A stretch of 64,000 bases of DNA from Phocaeicola coprophilus (GCA_016900015.1 JACJJM010000015.1:28342-92341); one strand, 5' to 3'; counted from the first letter of the stretch, positions 8,825 to 18,203 are shown. Notes: generated by a model not told the origin, from the sequence alone. Made by a program: numbers and translations.

Positions 8825-9313
8825 CTACTTTATCGGCTTATTTCTGCTTCCCCATACTTTAATGTCTTTCACAATAAATCCTTGCAAGTAAGGCAATAGC
8901 TTTGCTGCATAGGCATCGTCGGGAAGACTGCGTGTAAAGTCGGTATAATAAATATTTGTATCTTCGAAATATACACGTACTTTTATAAGTCCCGGCCTTG
9001 TCCACAATTCATCATAGGAATTATAATAAAGTGTGACTCCTGACAAATAGGAACGTCCTTCAGGATCTGCATAAGCACTTGTTTCTTCATCTGTTACATA
9101 TTTTACAGGAAGATACTTCTGGTACTCCTTAAAAACTTCCTTCGCACGTTTCCCGATGAAGTCTGCTTTGTGAGTCACAAATTTATCTATCAGAAATTCC
9201 AGCGTGTCACCTTTGAGTTCTTCTGTCGGACAGCTATAATAATAATAACCAACTTGGGCTTTTACATTTTCAAGTCCAAATAAGATTACCAATAATAAAA
9301 GTAAATGTTTCAT
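8825..9313 (-). CDS. Secreted protein of unknown function
   Basis: A 162-residue protein with a signal peptide (about 1-19, MKHLLLLLVILFGLENVKAQ) and no lipobox. The mature part has alternating hydrophilic and aromatic segments (GVTLYYNSYDELW, KVRVYFEDTNIYYTDFTRSL). These suggest a small alpha/beta periplasmic domain. I do not recognise the family. The start ATG overlaps by ATGA with the stop of a short upstream reading frame (9310-9408), which implies it was once the second gene of a coupled pair. Its stop lies 8 bases from the type B element, so the 3' side was probably rearranged. Confidence 0.6.
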   Translation of the reverse strand: MKHLLLLLVILFGLENVKAQVGYYYYSCPTEELKGDTLEFLIDKFVTHKADFIGKRAKEVFKEYQKYLPVKYVTDEETSAYADPEGRSYLSGVTLYYNSYDELWTRPGLIKVRVYFEDTNIYYTDFTRSLPDDAYAAKLLPYLQGFIVKDIKVWGSRNKPIK

Positions 9314-9408
9314 TGCTGTTGATATTTTATGGGTCTGTAATATAGTTTGTCTTTATAAACGACTCTTTCTACATCGTAGATAGTGGTCATTGGGATTCGT
9401 GCATCCAT
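9310..9408 (-). pseudogene. Remnant of a gene coupled to the 8825-9313 gene
   Basis: The complement carries a protein-like C-terminal fragment, MDARIPMTTIYDVERVVYKD followed by KLYYRPIKYQQQ. Its stop overlaps the next start codon as ATGA. The same frame stays open about 35 bases further upstream and then meets TAA. The tight coupling and coding-like composition suggest the 3' end of a lost gene, or a 32-residue leader peptide. I cannot tell which. Confidence 0.35.
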
Positions 9409-9490
9409 TGTAACAGCTAGTGATGTCTCTTCCTCATAGCAATGGCATTAATAAAACAACTAATTGTAAAGTTCCTTTTTGCGGAAGAAA

Positions 9491-9579
9491 TGTAGGGACA
9501 CACGGTCCGTGTGTCCGCTCGCGCAAGCCCTGAAACACAGTGCATTGTCATTCGGACGCACAGACCGTGCGTCCCTACA
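9491..9579. repeat. Long imperfect inverted repeat
   Basis: TGTAGGGACACACGGTCCGT at the left pairs with ACCGTGCGTCCCTACA at the right. The arms are about 26 bases long with a few mismatches, and each arm is itself partly palindromic (CACGGTCCGTG). The 89-base unit lies just downstream of the DUF6261 gene. It may be a small non-autonomous element or a bidirectional terminator. Confidence 0.55.
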
Positions 9580-9595
9580 TCCCATTGTCAATTGT

Positions 9596-10402
9596 TTAAA
9601 GTTCTCCGTCGTCGCTGCCGTCTCCTCCACCTTGCGAGCCGCCGCCGGGAGTCGTGCCGCCGTCCTCACCATCTTCCGCAGCCGTACTGCCCGAAGGCGA
9701 ACCGCCGGCGATGCGTGCGTAGTAGCTCACGGTGCCGTTGAGATTCTCGATAAACGTGTTGATGGCCTCCGTCGGCTGCACGATGGCATATGCGTTGACC
9801 ACCTGCACGATGTTTTTGTAGAGACCGTTGACCACTTCGACGGCATCCTCCGACTTCAGGTCAGACTGCGGCATGCGCTCGCTGATTTCCGCCGTGCGGG
9901 CCGTGATGGAGGTCTCAAACGTGGCATTGGCCGTGCGCAGAGCTTCGATGACTCCGGTCAAGTTCAGCGTAGCCGCGGCTTCCCGGTTGGCCTCCTCATC
10001 GAGCACACCTAGCAGGCCACGCACCTCAGCCGTCTGCTTGCTGTATTCGTGTTTGGTGATGCCTTTATAGGGCGAAAACTGCGGGTAAAGCAGCTCTGCC
10101 GCAGCACTCTGTTCTTCCACGGGCGAATTCCGGAACATCCGCGCCGTGCCGATGATGATGGTCACGGCGTTGTCGCGCACGCGGTCGGTGTCGGCCAACA
10201 CCTTGGTGGAGACGAACGCACGCTGACGGTTGACGATGGATGCGAGCGTTTCGGCTGCTGCCTCGTAGGCCTCCATTTGGTCCTCGACATGGAGAGCCGC
10301 CGGCGTCGCCGTCGCAATGTGTTTCATCACTTGGTTGTGAAAATCGCTGCATGAGCCGATGGTCATTCGGGTCATTGCAAATGTTTTAATTTGATTTGGC
10401 AT
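9596..10402 (-). CDS. DUF6261 family protein
   Basis: A 268-residue protein of the Bacteroidales DUF6261 family (function unknown). It starts MPNQIKTFAMTRMTIGSCSD. Residues 1-225 are almost entirely helical and alanine/glutamate-rich (HIATATPAALHVEDQMEAYE; LLGVLDEEANREAAATLNL). The last 35 residues are Gly/Ser/Asp low complexity (GGGSQGGGDGSDDGEL), an unstructured tail. There is no signal peptide, membrane segment or catalytic motif. I chose the ATG at 10400-10402 because the open frame further upstream runs into the 41-bp tandem array. The coding region is visibly GC-richer than the housekeeping genes. The array ends 41 bases before the start codon, so it lies in the 5' leader. Confidence 0.75.
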   Translation of the reverse strand: MPNQIKTFAMTRMTIGSCSDFHNQVMKHIATATPAALHVEDQMEAYEAAAETLASIVNRQRAFVSTKVLADTDRVRDNAVTIIIGTARMFRNSPVEEQSAAAELLYPQFSPYKGITKHEYSKQTAEVRGLLGVLDEEANREAAATLNLTGVIEALRTANATFETSITARTAEISERMPQSDLKSEDAVEVVNGLYKNIVQVVNAYAIVQPTEAINTFIENLNGTVSYYARIAGGSPSGSTAAEDGEDGGTTPGGGSQGGGDGSDDGEL

Positions 10403-10443
10403 AACTAAAAAATTTAGAGTGTTAACGAAAAATCGTGCAAGTT

Positions 10444-10960
10444 GCCGTAGCCCTACGGAATGCTCCCGCAATTTGCGGCAAGTCGCCGTAGCCCTACGGA
10501 ATGCTCCCGCAATTTGCGGCAAGTCGCCGTAGCCCTACGGAATGCTCCCGCAATTTGCGGCGGCTCGCCGTAACCCTACGGAATGTTCCCGCAATTTGCG
10601 GCGGCCTGCCGAAGCCCTACGGAATGCTCCCGCTTTTTGCGGCGGCTCGCCGTAGCCCTACGGAATGCTCCCGCAATTTGCGGCGGCTCGCCGTAGCCCT
10701 ACGGAATGCTCCCGCAATTTGCGGCGGCTCGCCGTAGCCCTACGGAATGCTCCCGCAATTTGCGGCGGCCTGCCGAAGCCCTACGGAATGCTCCCGCAAT
10801 TTGCGGCGGCTCGCCGTAGCCCTACGGAATGCTCCCGCAATTTGCGGCGGCCTGCCGAAGCCCTACGGAATGTTCCCGCAATTTGCGGCGGCCTGCCGAA
10901 GCCCTACGGAATGCTCCCGCTGTTTGCGGCGACCCGCCGGAGGCCTGCGGAGGCTTCCAC
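10444..10960. repeat. Array of twelve 41-bp double-hairpin units
   Basis: Units start at 10444, 10485, 10526, 10567, 10608, 10649, 10690, 10731, 10772, 10813, 10854 and 10895, always 41 bases apart with no spacer. A degenerate thirteenth begins at 10936. Each unit holds CCGTAG-CC-CTACGG (6-bp stem, 2-base loop) and CCGCAA-T-TTGCGG (6-bp stem, 1-base loop). Variation is confined to the joint (CTCGCCGTAG versus CCTGCCGAAG) and to a few loop bases (units at 10608 and 10895). Since 41 is not a multiple of 3, a frame crossing it repeats only every 123 bases. There are no unique spacers, so it is not CRISPR. Confidence 0.95.
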
Positions 10961-10967
10961 AAATATA
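10960..10967 (-). promoter_or_regulatory. Candidate -7 box upstream of the array
   Basis: The minus strand reads TATATTTG, a perfect TAnnTTTG, right at the distal end of the array and pointing through it towards the DUF6261 gene. No TTG is found at the ideal 20-base spacing. If used, it would place about 500 bases of repeat hairpins in the DUF6261 mRNA leader. Confidence 0.35.
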
Positions 10968-11005
10968 CATAACTATTCGTTAACATCTCTATTGAAAAAA
11001 ATGAT

Positions 11006-12320
11006 TTACTGCGCGTCGCGCACCCAGCGGACGGCCATATAGCGCAGATGAATGGGCCCGTGCCGACGCTCCACGCCGTCTTGCCCGGCCGCCAGCTTGC
11101 GATAGAACACCATCGTGTCGCCCGTGGTCGACTCCTCGTCAATCGTGGATGTCCAGTAGTAGGCCGCCTCGTCGTTGTACTTCAGCATGAGGCCGAAGCC
11201 ATAGCCTTCCATGGAAAACAGCATGGCTCCGCCCAGTTGCAAACGGATGCCCGGATTGCTTTCGGCGCGCAGCGCGGGAGCGATGTCGCCCCGCCAGCCT
11301 ATGGCGTCAGCGTCGCCGGCGCTCATGCCCAAGGCACGCTCCAGCGATTTCCAGTCGTCGTCGGTGGGCAGACGCCATCCCTCGGGTGCGGAAACGATGG
11401 CTTCCTCATAGCTCAAGAGGTTGCCATAAGCGTTGAAATATTCAAGCGTGTCGGCGTCAAAAATCACATCTGAATCATATCCCATGCTTTCGTTATAATA
11501 TTCTTCGTTCCACACGGGCGAACCGTTTCGGGCGTTGGAAATCGTCCAGTCCAGATTGCCGATGCGCACCCAGCCGTATTCAATAGTTGATGAAGCCCAG
11601 CTCGTAAATGGCTTCCAGCTGGGTGCGGTCCCAGCCTTCCACCCAGTCGTCCACATAATCGCCGCTATACACCTCGCCCGTGGCGTCGTAGAAGAGCCCC
11701 TCGTAGTCGTCCCAATCAAATTCGCTGATGGCATTGTCCACTATGTCCTTGAACACCTCAAGAGCCGTGGCAGCGCGCTCTTCCTCCGTGAGGTTGGCCA
11801 GGTCGCCGGTGGCGACGCCCATGCAATAGATGTTTGAGGCCGATGCAAGGAATTCCCAGTCGTCCTCGTTGTATCTGTCTTGCTCCAAATTCTTGAGCAG
11901 CAGGAGAGAATATAGCATCATGCTCTCGCCCATGTGGGGCAGGTATTCATCTTTGAAGGTTTGGGCCGCGGCCTGCATTTCCTCCAAGGTGGTGTAATAT
12001 TCCATGCGCAGGTTGTAGCCTCCGTCTCCGTTCAGGTTGTAGTTGAAGTCCACCATCTCCGTGTCATACACGGGGCGTCCCGGCTCGTCTGTGCCGGTCT
12101 GCACGTGGCGCAGGGTGTCGGAAAAGAGCAGGTAGATGCCGGTCTCTTCATAGAAGGAGCGGCGCAGTTCGGCCACGGGGCTGTGGTCGCTTTCGTCGGG
12201 AAGGAACGAATTGAGTTCGTTGCCGCTGGGGGTCAGCGCGTCTTCTTCCCCGCAGGCAGTAAAGAGGGTTGCAACCCCCAACAGGAAGATGCCTGCCAAG
12301 TGTAGTATGTTTCGTCTCAT
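11006..12320 (-). pseudogene. Frameshifted SusD-associated lipoprotein with C-terminal FISUMP-like domain
   Basis: The first part (12320 to 11580, 246 residues) has a lipoprotein signal (FLLGVATLFTACGEE, Cys lipobox). It continues with sequence I associate with lipoproteins of SusCD loci (AELRRSFYEETGIYLLFSDT). It lacks the HExxH motif of the related zinc-peptidase-like proteins. The frame stops at GFINY, but another frame continues at once as EYGWVRIGNLDWTISN and runs 190 residues with Fib-succ-major/FISUMP hallmarks (WRLPTDDDWKSLE, YYWTSTIDEES, RYMAVRWVRD). Removing one T from TATTGAATAC at about 11579-11583 restores a single frame. It could instead be two genes, but the second part has no start or signal of its own. 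Confidence 0.6.
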
Positions 12321-12337
12321 AGGTCGTGCTTCGTTTA

Positions 12338-12853
12338 TTAGTAGTTTTCAGTTCTGAATGCTCTGCGCGCGGGGCGCGTGATGGTGCCGATGGACACTTG
12401 GAACTCGCGTATCGCGCGCGGGACGGGCAGCGTGTAGGCCACGTCGTTTTTTTCCAGCCGATACCAGTCGGCATACGTCGCATTGCTGTCATACATTTCT
12501 TCATAATAGTTGTGCGCGTGCTCGATGGTCTTGCTCCAGGGGTAGGGCTGGCACACTGTGTAGCGGCGCAGGTCGAACCAGCGGTGTCCTTCGAGCAGGA
12601 ACTCGCGGGCACGCTCCTCGCGGATGAGGTCGATGAGCGCGTTGCCGCCCTCGGTCACGCTCACAGCTTGGTTCATGCGGGTGTCGAGGAAGGTCTCCAG
12701 ATGCCCGTCGCCGAGGAGCAGTTCGTCAAGGTCTTCCCAGGTTTCCACCCGGGCCTTGTCTTGCGAGTATTCTTCCAGAAAGTCGGAACAGGAGGCCGAC
12801 GCGGTCAGCAGCCCTGCGGCCAGAAAGGTTTTTATCAGGTTTGTTGGTTTCAT
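12338..12853 (-). pseudogene. SusD/RagB family lipoprotein with the middle deleted
   Basis: SusD proteins are outer-membrane lipoproteins that cap SusC and bind glycans, and are usually 500-600 residues. This frame encodes 171. It starts with a proper lipoprotein signal (TFLAAGLLTASASCSDFLEE) and the N-terminal SusD helix WEDLDELLLGDGHLE. It then jumps directly to the C-terminal signature ALIDLIREERAREFLLEG, HRWFDLRRYTV and the usual end YTLPVPRAIREFQVSIG. About 350 residues of TPR-like core and glycan-binding surface are missing, although the frame is preserved. It lies between the broken susC and the frameshifted lipoprotein, so it is almost certainly non-functional. Confidence 0.82.
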
Positions 12854-12865
12854 TTGTTGGTTGTT

Positions 12866-15800
12866 TTAGAAAGTTACACTTAGGCCGAGCGAGAAGCTGG
12901 GACGGTCGGACAATTCGATGGTGGTGAATCCGCCCTGTGTCGGGGTCTGTCCCTTCAGTTCGCTGTCGGCGATGGTGAATAGGTTGTTTCCCGTGGCGGT
13001 CAGCTCCAGGCGGCTGATACCGTAGGGTTTCATCCACTCGTTGGGGAACACGTAGGAAAGGCTGATGCTGTTACACTTCAGGTAGTTGGCGCTCACCACA
13101 CGGAGGTCGCTGTAGTCATACATGTCCCAGTAGTTTTCAGCCAAGACTTGCACGGCATAGCCGTAATAGTCAAGCGACGACGACCAGTGGCCGCTGTATT
13201 TGTAATAGCTGGGATGATTCAGGCCGATGAGGGCCGGGATGTTTGTGGTCAGCTCGTCACCGGGATTCATCCAGCGGTCCATGTAGTCGCGGCTCATGTT
13301 GTTCTCCGGGCGGATTTCTGCGGCAGAATAAGCATTGCCAGCCTCCGAGCCATACATGCCGAAAAGGCGTGTCTTGGCACCCAGACTGTAAGAGAAGAAG
13401 GCTGAGAAGCGCAGGTTTTTCCAGCGCAGGCTGGTGCTCAGGCCGCCCTGCATGCTCGGTTCGCGCGAGCCGGTGGCCTTGAGCACGCGGGTGTAAGTGT
13501 CATACTGGCTCAAGCCAACGAGGTCTTCGTAGTGGTCTTCCCAATCATCAAACATCGGGCCGCCGTCCACGGGGCTGAGCCCCAGGAAACGATAGGAATA
13601 GAATGTACCGATGGATTGGCCCTTCACAATGGCCGTGCCATTGAGAAAGTCGGAGAGCAGATAGGATTCGCCGTCGGGCGTGGTGGTAATCTCATTGAGG
13701 GTGCGCGAGAATGAGGTCGAGATAGACCAACGCCAATCCTTGTTCATGATAGGGCTGACCGTGATGTCGATATTGAAACCGTCGTTGGAGATTTGTCCGC
13801 CGTTGACCACGTAAGAGCTATAACCGTTCACCGTGGAAATACCCATGTTCATGAAAGCATCCTTCGTGCGCTTGAAATAGACGTCGCCCTGCAACTGCAC
13901 GCGGTTGTTGAAGAACGAGGCTTCCAGCCCGATGTTGTAGGAGTGCGTCTTCTCCCAGCGCAAGTTGGGATTGGGATTCCCGTTGGCCGACGAGGTGAAT
14001 TCATTGTAGTAAGAGCTCAGCGGATTCTTGGTAATGGTAAGCACGGGCGACTGGCTGGAAAGCATGTTTCCTTGGAAGCCGTAAGATGCTTTCACCGTGA
14101 GGTAATCAATCCAGTCCACATCCTGCATGAACTTCAGTTGCGAGAAGTTGAACGAGCCGGAGACTGACCAGATGGGGAGCAGCTTGTCGTTGCTCTGATG
14201 GCCGAACTCGTTCGAGCCGTCGATACGGCCGTTCAGGTTGAAATACACAAGTTGGTTCCAACTGTACGTGAAGGAGGCGTATGCCGAAAGCACGTTGCTC
14301 AGGTTATCAGTCAAGACAGGCACGTTGGATGATAACCAATCACCATAATCAGGATAGTCATCCAGATTGATATTGCTCACAAATGACAGTCCGCGATCCG
14401 GATAGTATCCGCGCGCCGTGTATTGGTTCTGCTTGTAGCGCGTGGAGCTGACCTCATAACCAATGCTACCGTTGAAATTGTGCTTCTCTTCGTCACCGAA
14501 ATATTTGTTCCAGTCCAGTTGCAGACGGGTAATCCAACTTTTCTGCCGTGTGTTCTGGGTTGTCAGTTGTCCTCCCTGCGGACAGGTACTTGTGCTGGGA
14601 GCCACATCGCCATACTCACTACCACGCAGCTCCGCGATGTGATTGGTACGGTCGCCCCAATAATCTTCAATCGTCGTATTTTGCGAAGTATAGGAAGCGA
14701 TGGCATTGGCCGACAGCCAGTCGTTAAACTTAAAACGGAAGTTGACATTCATCGTGATGGATGTTCCGTCCTGGCTCACGCCGCTGTTGTCCAGCTCATT
14801 CATGATATTGAAATCATATCCTTCACTATAAGTCACCATCTTCTTGTAATAATAGTAGTTGCCATCGGCATCATAGGCGGGATCACAATCACACCATTGG
14901 CTGCCTTGGAGCCGTAGAGCGCTGTGGCCGAAGCATCCTTCAGCACGTCGAGCCGCTCGATGTCTTGCGGGTTCAGTCCAGCAATGGCGTTACCGATGCG
15001 GTTCACGAAGTCGGGGTCGTTGAGTTCCTCGGGAGAGATTTCCACTGGGTCGTTCACGACGATGCCATCCACCACCCAGAGCGGTTCGCGGTTGCCAATG
15101 ATGGACGACGTACCGCGGATACGGATTTTAGGCGCGACGCCGGCCTCTCCGGAATTGCTCATGAACATCAAGTCCGTCACCTAGCCTTCCAGCATCTGGT
15201 CGATGGATGTAAAGTCCGGACGGATGATGTCTTCGGCCTTCACCGTGGTGACGGCGCTGGTCAGGGCACGCTTGTTGATGACTTAGTAACCGGTGACGAC
15301 CACTTCTTCGAGGTTTTGCGCGTCGTCTTCCATGTAGATGTTGAGCGGGCGACCCCTCCACGTCAGGTGTTGGGTCTTCATGCCGATGAACGACACGGTC
15401 AGTTTGGGAGCTTTGCCGTCCTTGGACGGTTGCAAGGCGAGGGAGAATGTCCCGTCAAGCCCTGTGACCGTGCCTTGTTCGGCACCGTCCTGCTTCACAG
15501 ATACGCCAATCAGCGGCTCACCTTGCCCATCGACCACTTTGCCCGTGGCACGATTCTCGTCTTGCGGCTTGCGTTTAATAACCACAGTGCGATTGTCATC
15601 GGCGATTTCAAACGTCAGTCCGCTACCGGCAAGACAATGTCTGAGAATCTTCTCCAAGGAAGCGTTAGTGAAATTATAGTCTTTCTTCTCCAACCCTTCC
15701 ACGGCATTGTTACTGTACATGAAATTCACCTGCACTTGCTTTTTAATCTCCACAAACAACTCCCGAATGGAAGCTTGTTTCAACTGCACGGTCACCGGCT

Positions 15801-15885
15801 TATTGGTTTGCGCCATCATCACTGACGAACCCGACAGCAATATGGAGGCAAACAACAACCTCGCTAGTTTACGTTTTTCTCTCAT
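12866..15885 (-). pseudogene. SusC/RagA family TonB-dependent transporter, disrupted
   Basis: The signal peptide, STN domain (VQLKQASIRELFVEIKKQVQ) and carboxypeptidase-like domain run from 15885 to an in-frame TAA at 15283-15285, in VVTGY-stop-VINKRALTSAV. A second in-frame stop, TAG at about 15181-15183, falls in MLEG-stop-VTDLMFMSNS. Related proteins have Gln at both places, so each fits a C-to-T change. The plug continues to GSKAANGVIVI at about 14890. It then joins, in another frame, AYDADGNYYYYKKMVTYSEG, a segment normally some 150 residues further on. The 657-residue barrel follows and ends with GLSVTF. Thus there are two nonsense codons plus a roughly 0.5 kb deletion with frameshift. 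The deletion size is estimated from memory of the family. Confidence 0.85.
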
Positions 15886-15898
15886 AGTGTAAAACGGT

Positions 15899-17068
15899 TT
15901 AATTATGTTTATTAGAATGTTCTTTCATGGAAATAAGTACCTGATTGCCTTTCAGGCGGATGTCCATCTCCCCGGTCAGGCGTATCATGTCAAGAAATTG
16001 ATTGAATGTCCCGTAACGGTCGATGTCAAACGTGAAGCGCACTTTCCGCGCTTCGTCACTGCTGAATGAAGCTTGCACGTCATACCAGCGTCCAAGCTCA
16101 TGCATAATCTTTTCCATCGACCGGTTGTCAAAGACGAAGCGCCCCTGATGCCAAGCCGTCTCCGCATAGACATCGGCCAAGCACGTATTGACACGCCCGT
16201 CGGCGTCGACCGTAGCCTTGAAGCCCACAGGCAGGCTGATTTCCTGCCCGACCGTGCGGACGTTCACCCGTCCGCTTTCAAGCACCACGTCCAACTGTGA
16301 CTCGTCTTCATAGCAGCGGACATTGAGTTTTGTGCCCAATACCCGAATGTCAGCCTTCCCGGTGCTGATGGTAAATGGGTGCAACGAGTCCTTGCTCACT
16401 TCCAGGTAGGCTTCGCCTGAGAGGTTGATACGACGGTTATGGGCCGAAAAGTTGCTCGGTACGGTCAGCGTAGAACCTGCATTCAAGTGGATTTGCGTTC
16501 CATCATCCAGGCCAATCCGGTATTCGCTTCCCAGCGGGACAACAACACGGGTATACAGGTCGGGCGACACGAAACCTTGCGAGACGGTGTCCTTCGCCTC
16601 CGTGTCCGATGCCAGGGAGAATTTCCCATTCAGCATATCACTGGTATAGGTGAACTGCTGCCCGTCGGGCCAACAAATCTCAGCCTGCGTAATGCCCGGA
16701 TAGATGACCTTGGCGGCATCACGCTCTTGATAGCGCCAGACTTGCCAACCAAGCAAAAGGAACAGCACAGCCGCGGCGGCAACCATCCACCGCCGGATGC
16801 GCCGAAACCGCCCCAGCACGCCTCCGGTGTATCCCATACGCTCATAAAGCGACTGCCAGGAAGCGGCCTGCGCCTGCTTGTTATGGTCAAGGACGGCTTT
16901 CGACAAGAATTCCGGGGACAACAAACGTCCGGCCAGGCGACGACACCGGCTGTCCGTCTGCACAAGCCTTTCAAGCTCTCTTTCCTCTGCCGCCGTGAGC
17001 TGCCCTGTGAGTTGCTTCATCAAGAGCTGCTTCACGCGTTCTAATTGTGGTTTCATATAATCATTCAT
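15899..17068 (-). CDS. FecR-family anti-sigma factor
   Basis: FecR-type proteins sit in the inner membrane and relay the signal from an STN-containing SusC to the partner ECF sigma factor. The 389-residue product has a cytoplasmic N-terminal anti-sigma part (1-90) and one transmembrane helix (about 91-108, WMVAAAAVLFLLLGWQVW). The FecR domain lies at about 170-275 (VVVPLGSEYRIGLDDGTQIH; RINLSGEAYLEVSKD). A DUF4974 domain ends the protein (about 310-385, FVFDNRSMEKIMHELGRWYD). It appears intact although its SusC partner is broken. It lies 13 bases upstream of the susC relic, in the same direction, and downstream of the sigma gene. Confidence 0.88.
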   Translation of the reverse strand: MNDYMKPQLERVKQLLMKQLTGQLTAAEERELERLVQTDSRCRRLAGRLLSPEFLSKAVLDHNKQAQAASWQSLYERMGYTGGVLGRFRRIRRWMVAAAAVLFLLLGWQVWRYQERDAAKVIYPGITQAEICWPDGQQFTYTSDMLNGKFSLASDTEAKDTVSQGFVSPDLYTRVVVPLGSEYRIGLDDGTQIHLNAGSTLTVPSNFSAHNRRINLSGEAYLEVSKDSLHPFTISTGKADIRVLGTKLNVRCYEDESQLDVVLESGRVNVRTVGQEISLPVGFKATVDADGRVNTCLADVYAETAWHQGRFVFDNRSMEKIMHELGRWYDVQASFSSDEARKVRFTFDIDRYGTFNQFLDMIRLTGEMDIRLKGNQVLISMKEHSNKHN

Positions 17069-17398
17069 ATCCTATTCTTTATTGATCGCGTCGTGTGCAG
17101 TCGACAAGCGGATTTGTTGGCAAACCGGGACAAGACATAAGGTCAGACAGGCAAATGCCGTGCTCCCCTTGCCTACTTCTCCGCTCGTCAACTAACAAAC
17201 AACGCATTCTTTCATTGATTCTACACTATAGAAACAACTTCAAGTGCATTTGGTGTAATCCCAAACTGCGTTTTTTTTCGGGAGAATGCAAAAAAAATAA
17301 ACTACCGGGATGGTCAGCGAATGCTTGCATCCGGCGCTTGGCGTCAAAAAGGGGTGTAAAAACGAATGGGAACGGACGGCGACGGCGAGGGGGAGAAA
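17069..17398. other. Intergenic gap between sigma and fecR genes
   Basis: About 330 bases with no coding potential I can support. It contains AT-rich stretches (GCGTTTTTTTTCGGG near 17270) but no promoter with both boxes and no hairpin terminator that I can defend. Confidence 0.4.
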
Positions 17399-17968
17399 CT
17401 ATCGTGCAAAGAGTTGAAGCACGGAAAACAGGATATGCTTCAGGCGTCTTCTCAAATAATGGTTGGCATTGTTGATGTGCTTCTTGACCGTGTTGATGGT
17501 GATGTGAAACTCCTCGGCAATCTCCCGCTGGCTCTTTCCGGACAAGCTTGCAGCATACACCTGACGGCAGACATCCGACAACTCGTCAAAAGCCGTATTG
17601 ACCATCGAATAGACCTCAGCCTCTATCATCTTGACAGCCACTTCTTCCTCGACTGGTTCGGAAAGCGAGAGGCGGTCAGCAAAGTCATGCTCCACACGCG
17701 CGTGTTTCAGATAATTCAATATGGCATGGTAAAGCACTTGGAACAGGTATCTCCGGAAAGCCGCCAAGCTGGGAAAAGTCTCCTGACGCTCCCAAATCTT
17801 GAGCCATGTATCCTGAATCAGGTCGGACACGACATCTTCGTCAGCAATATACTGCATGCCGAAATACTTCAAACTCCGGAAGTTGTCCTCATATTGCTGC
17901 TTGAAAACACGCAAGTCTGCCAAGTCCAGAGTTCCGTCCTGTTCCGCGTCCTTATTTAGTTGTTCCAT
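17399..17968 (-). CDS. ECF RNA polymerase sigma factor (FecI-like, SusCD-linked)
   Basis: A sigma-70-family ECF factor of 189 residues. Region 2 is seen in DLIQDTWLKIWERQETFPSL. Region 4 with its helix-turn-helix is seen in KSQREIAEEFHITINTVKKH. It precedes a fecR and susC, the standard Bacteroidales arrangement in which substrate uptake triggers its own transporter. An open frame continues upstream to 18136, but that part is the 24-bp repeat and low-complexity leader. I therefore chose the ATG at 17966-17968 (MEQLNKDAEQ), with 18037 an alternative. The gene is intact, so the factor may now control only remote targets. Confidence 0.85.
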   Translation of the reverse strand: MEQLNKDAEQDGTLDLADLRVFKQQYEDNFRSLKYFGMQYIADEDVVSDLIQDTWLKIWERQETFPSLAAFRRYLFQVLYHAILNYLKHARVEHDFADRLSLSEPVEEEVAVKMIEAEVYSMVNTAFDELSDVCRQVYAASLSGKSQREIAEEFHITINTVKKHINNANHYLRRRLKHILFSVLQLFAR

Positions 17969-18054
17969 CATGGCTGCGATGCCTTTCCTGTTGATTTCGC
18001 CGGTAAAGGTAATATTTTTATCTGAAAACGAAGGCATGGTGCCCTCCACCAAGA

Positions 18055-18174
18055 TGGCTTGCAAGAGGTATTGTGATAGGGCTTGCAAGGGGTACTGCGA
18101 TAGGTCTTGCAAGGGGTATGATGGTAGGTCTTGCAAGGGGTATCAAGGTATCCCATGCAAGGGGTCTTCCGTCC
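18055..18174. repeat. Five tandem 24-bp repeats
   Basis: TTGCAAG (or ATGCAAG) recurs at 18059, 18083, 18107, 18131 and 18155, exactly 24 bases apart. It sits in a unit like GGTCTTGCAAGGGGTAT plus 7 variable bases. The block lies 90-200 bases upstream of the sigma-factor start codon. It could be a cluster of regulator sites or a slipped-strand repeat. The frame through it on the minus strand gives an 8-residue period (LQDLSQYP) but is probably not translated. Confidence 0.75.
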
Positions 18175-18203
18175 GCTTGCCGCAGGTCTCGGCCGGACGG
18201 CAA

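Noticed and set aside
10444..10960. CRISPR array
   Set aside because: Units abut directly with no variable spacers, each unit is doubly palindromic, and no cas gene is near.
10501..11042. Repetitive proteins encoded by open frames across the 41-bp array
   Set aside because: The open frames follow from lack of stop triplets in the repeat. The 41-base unit shifts frame each time, and there is no ribosome-binding site or signal.
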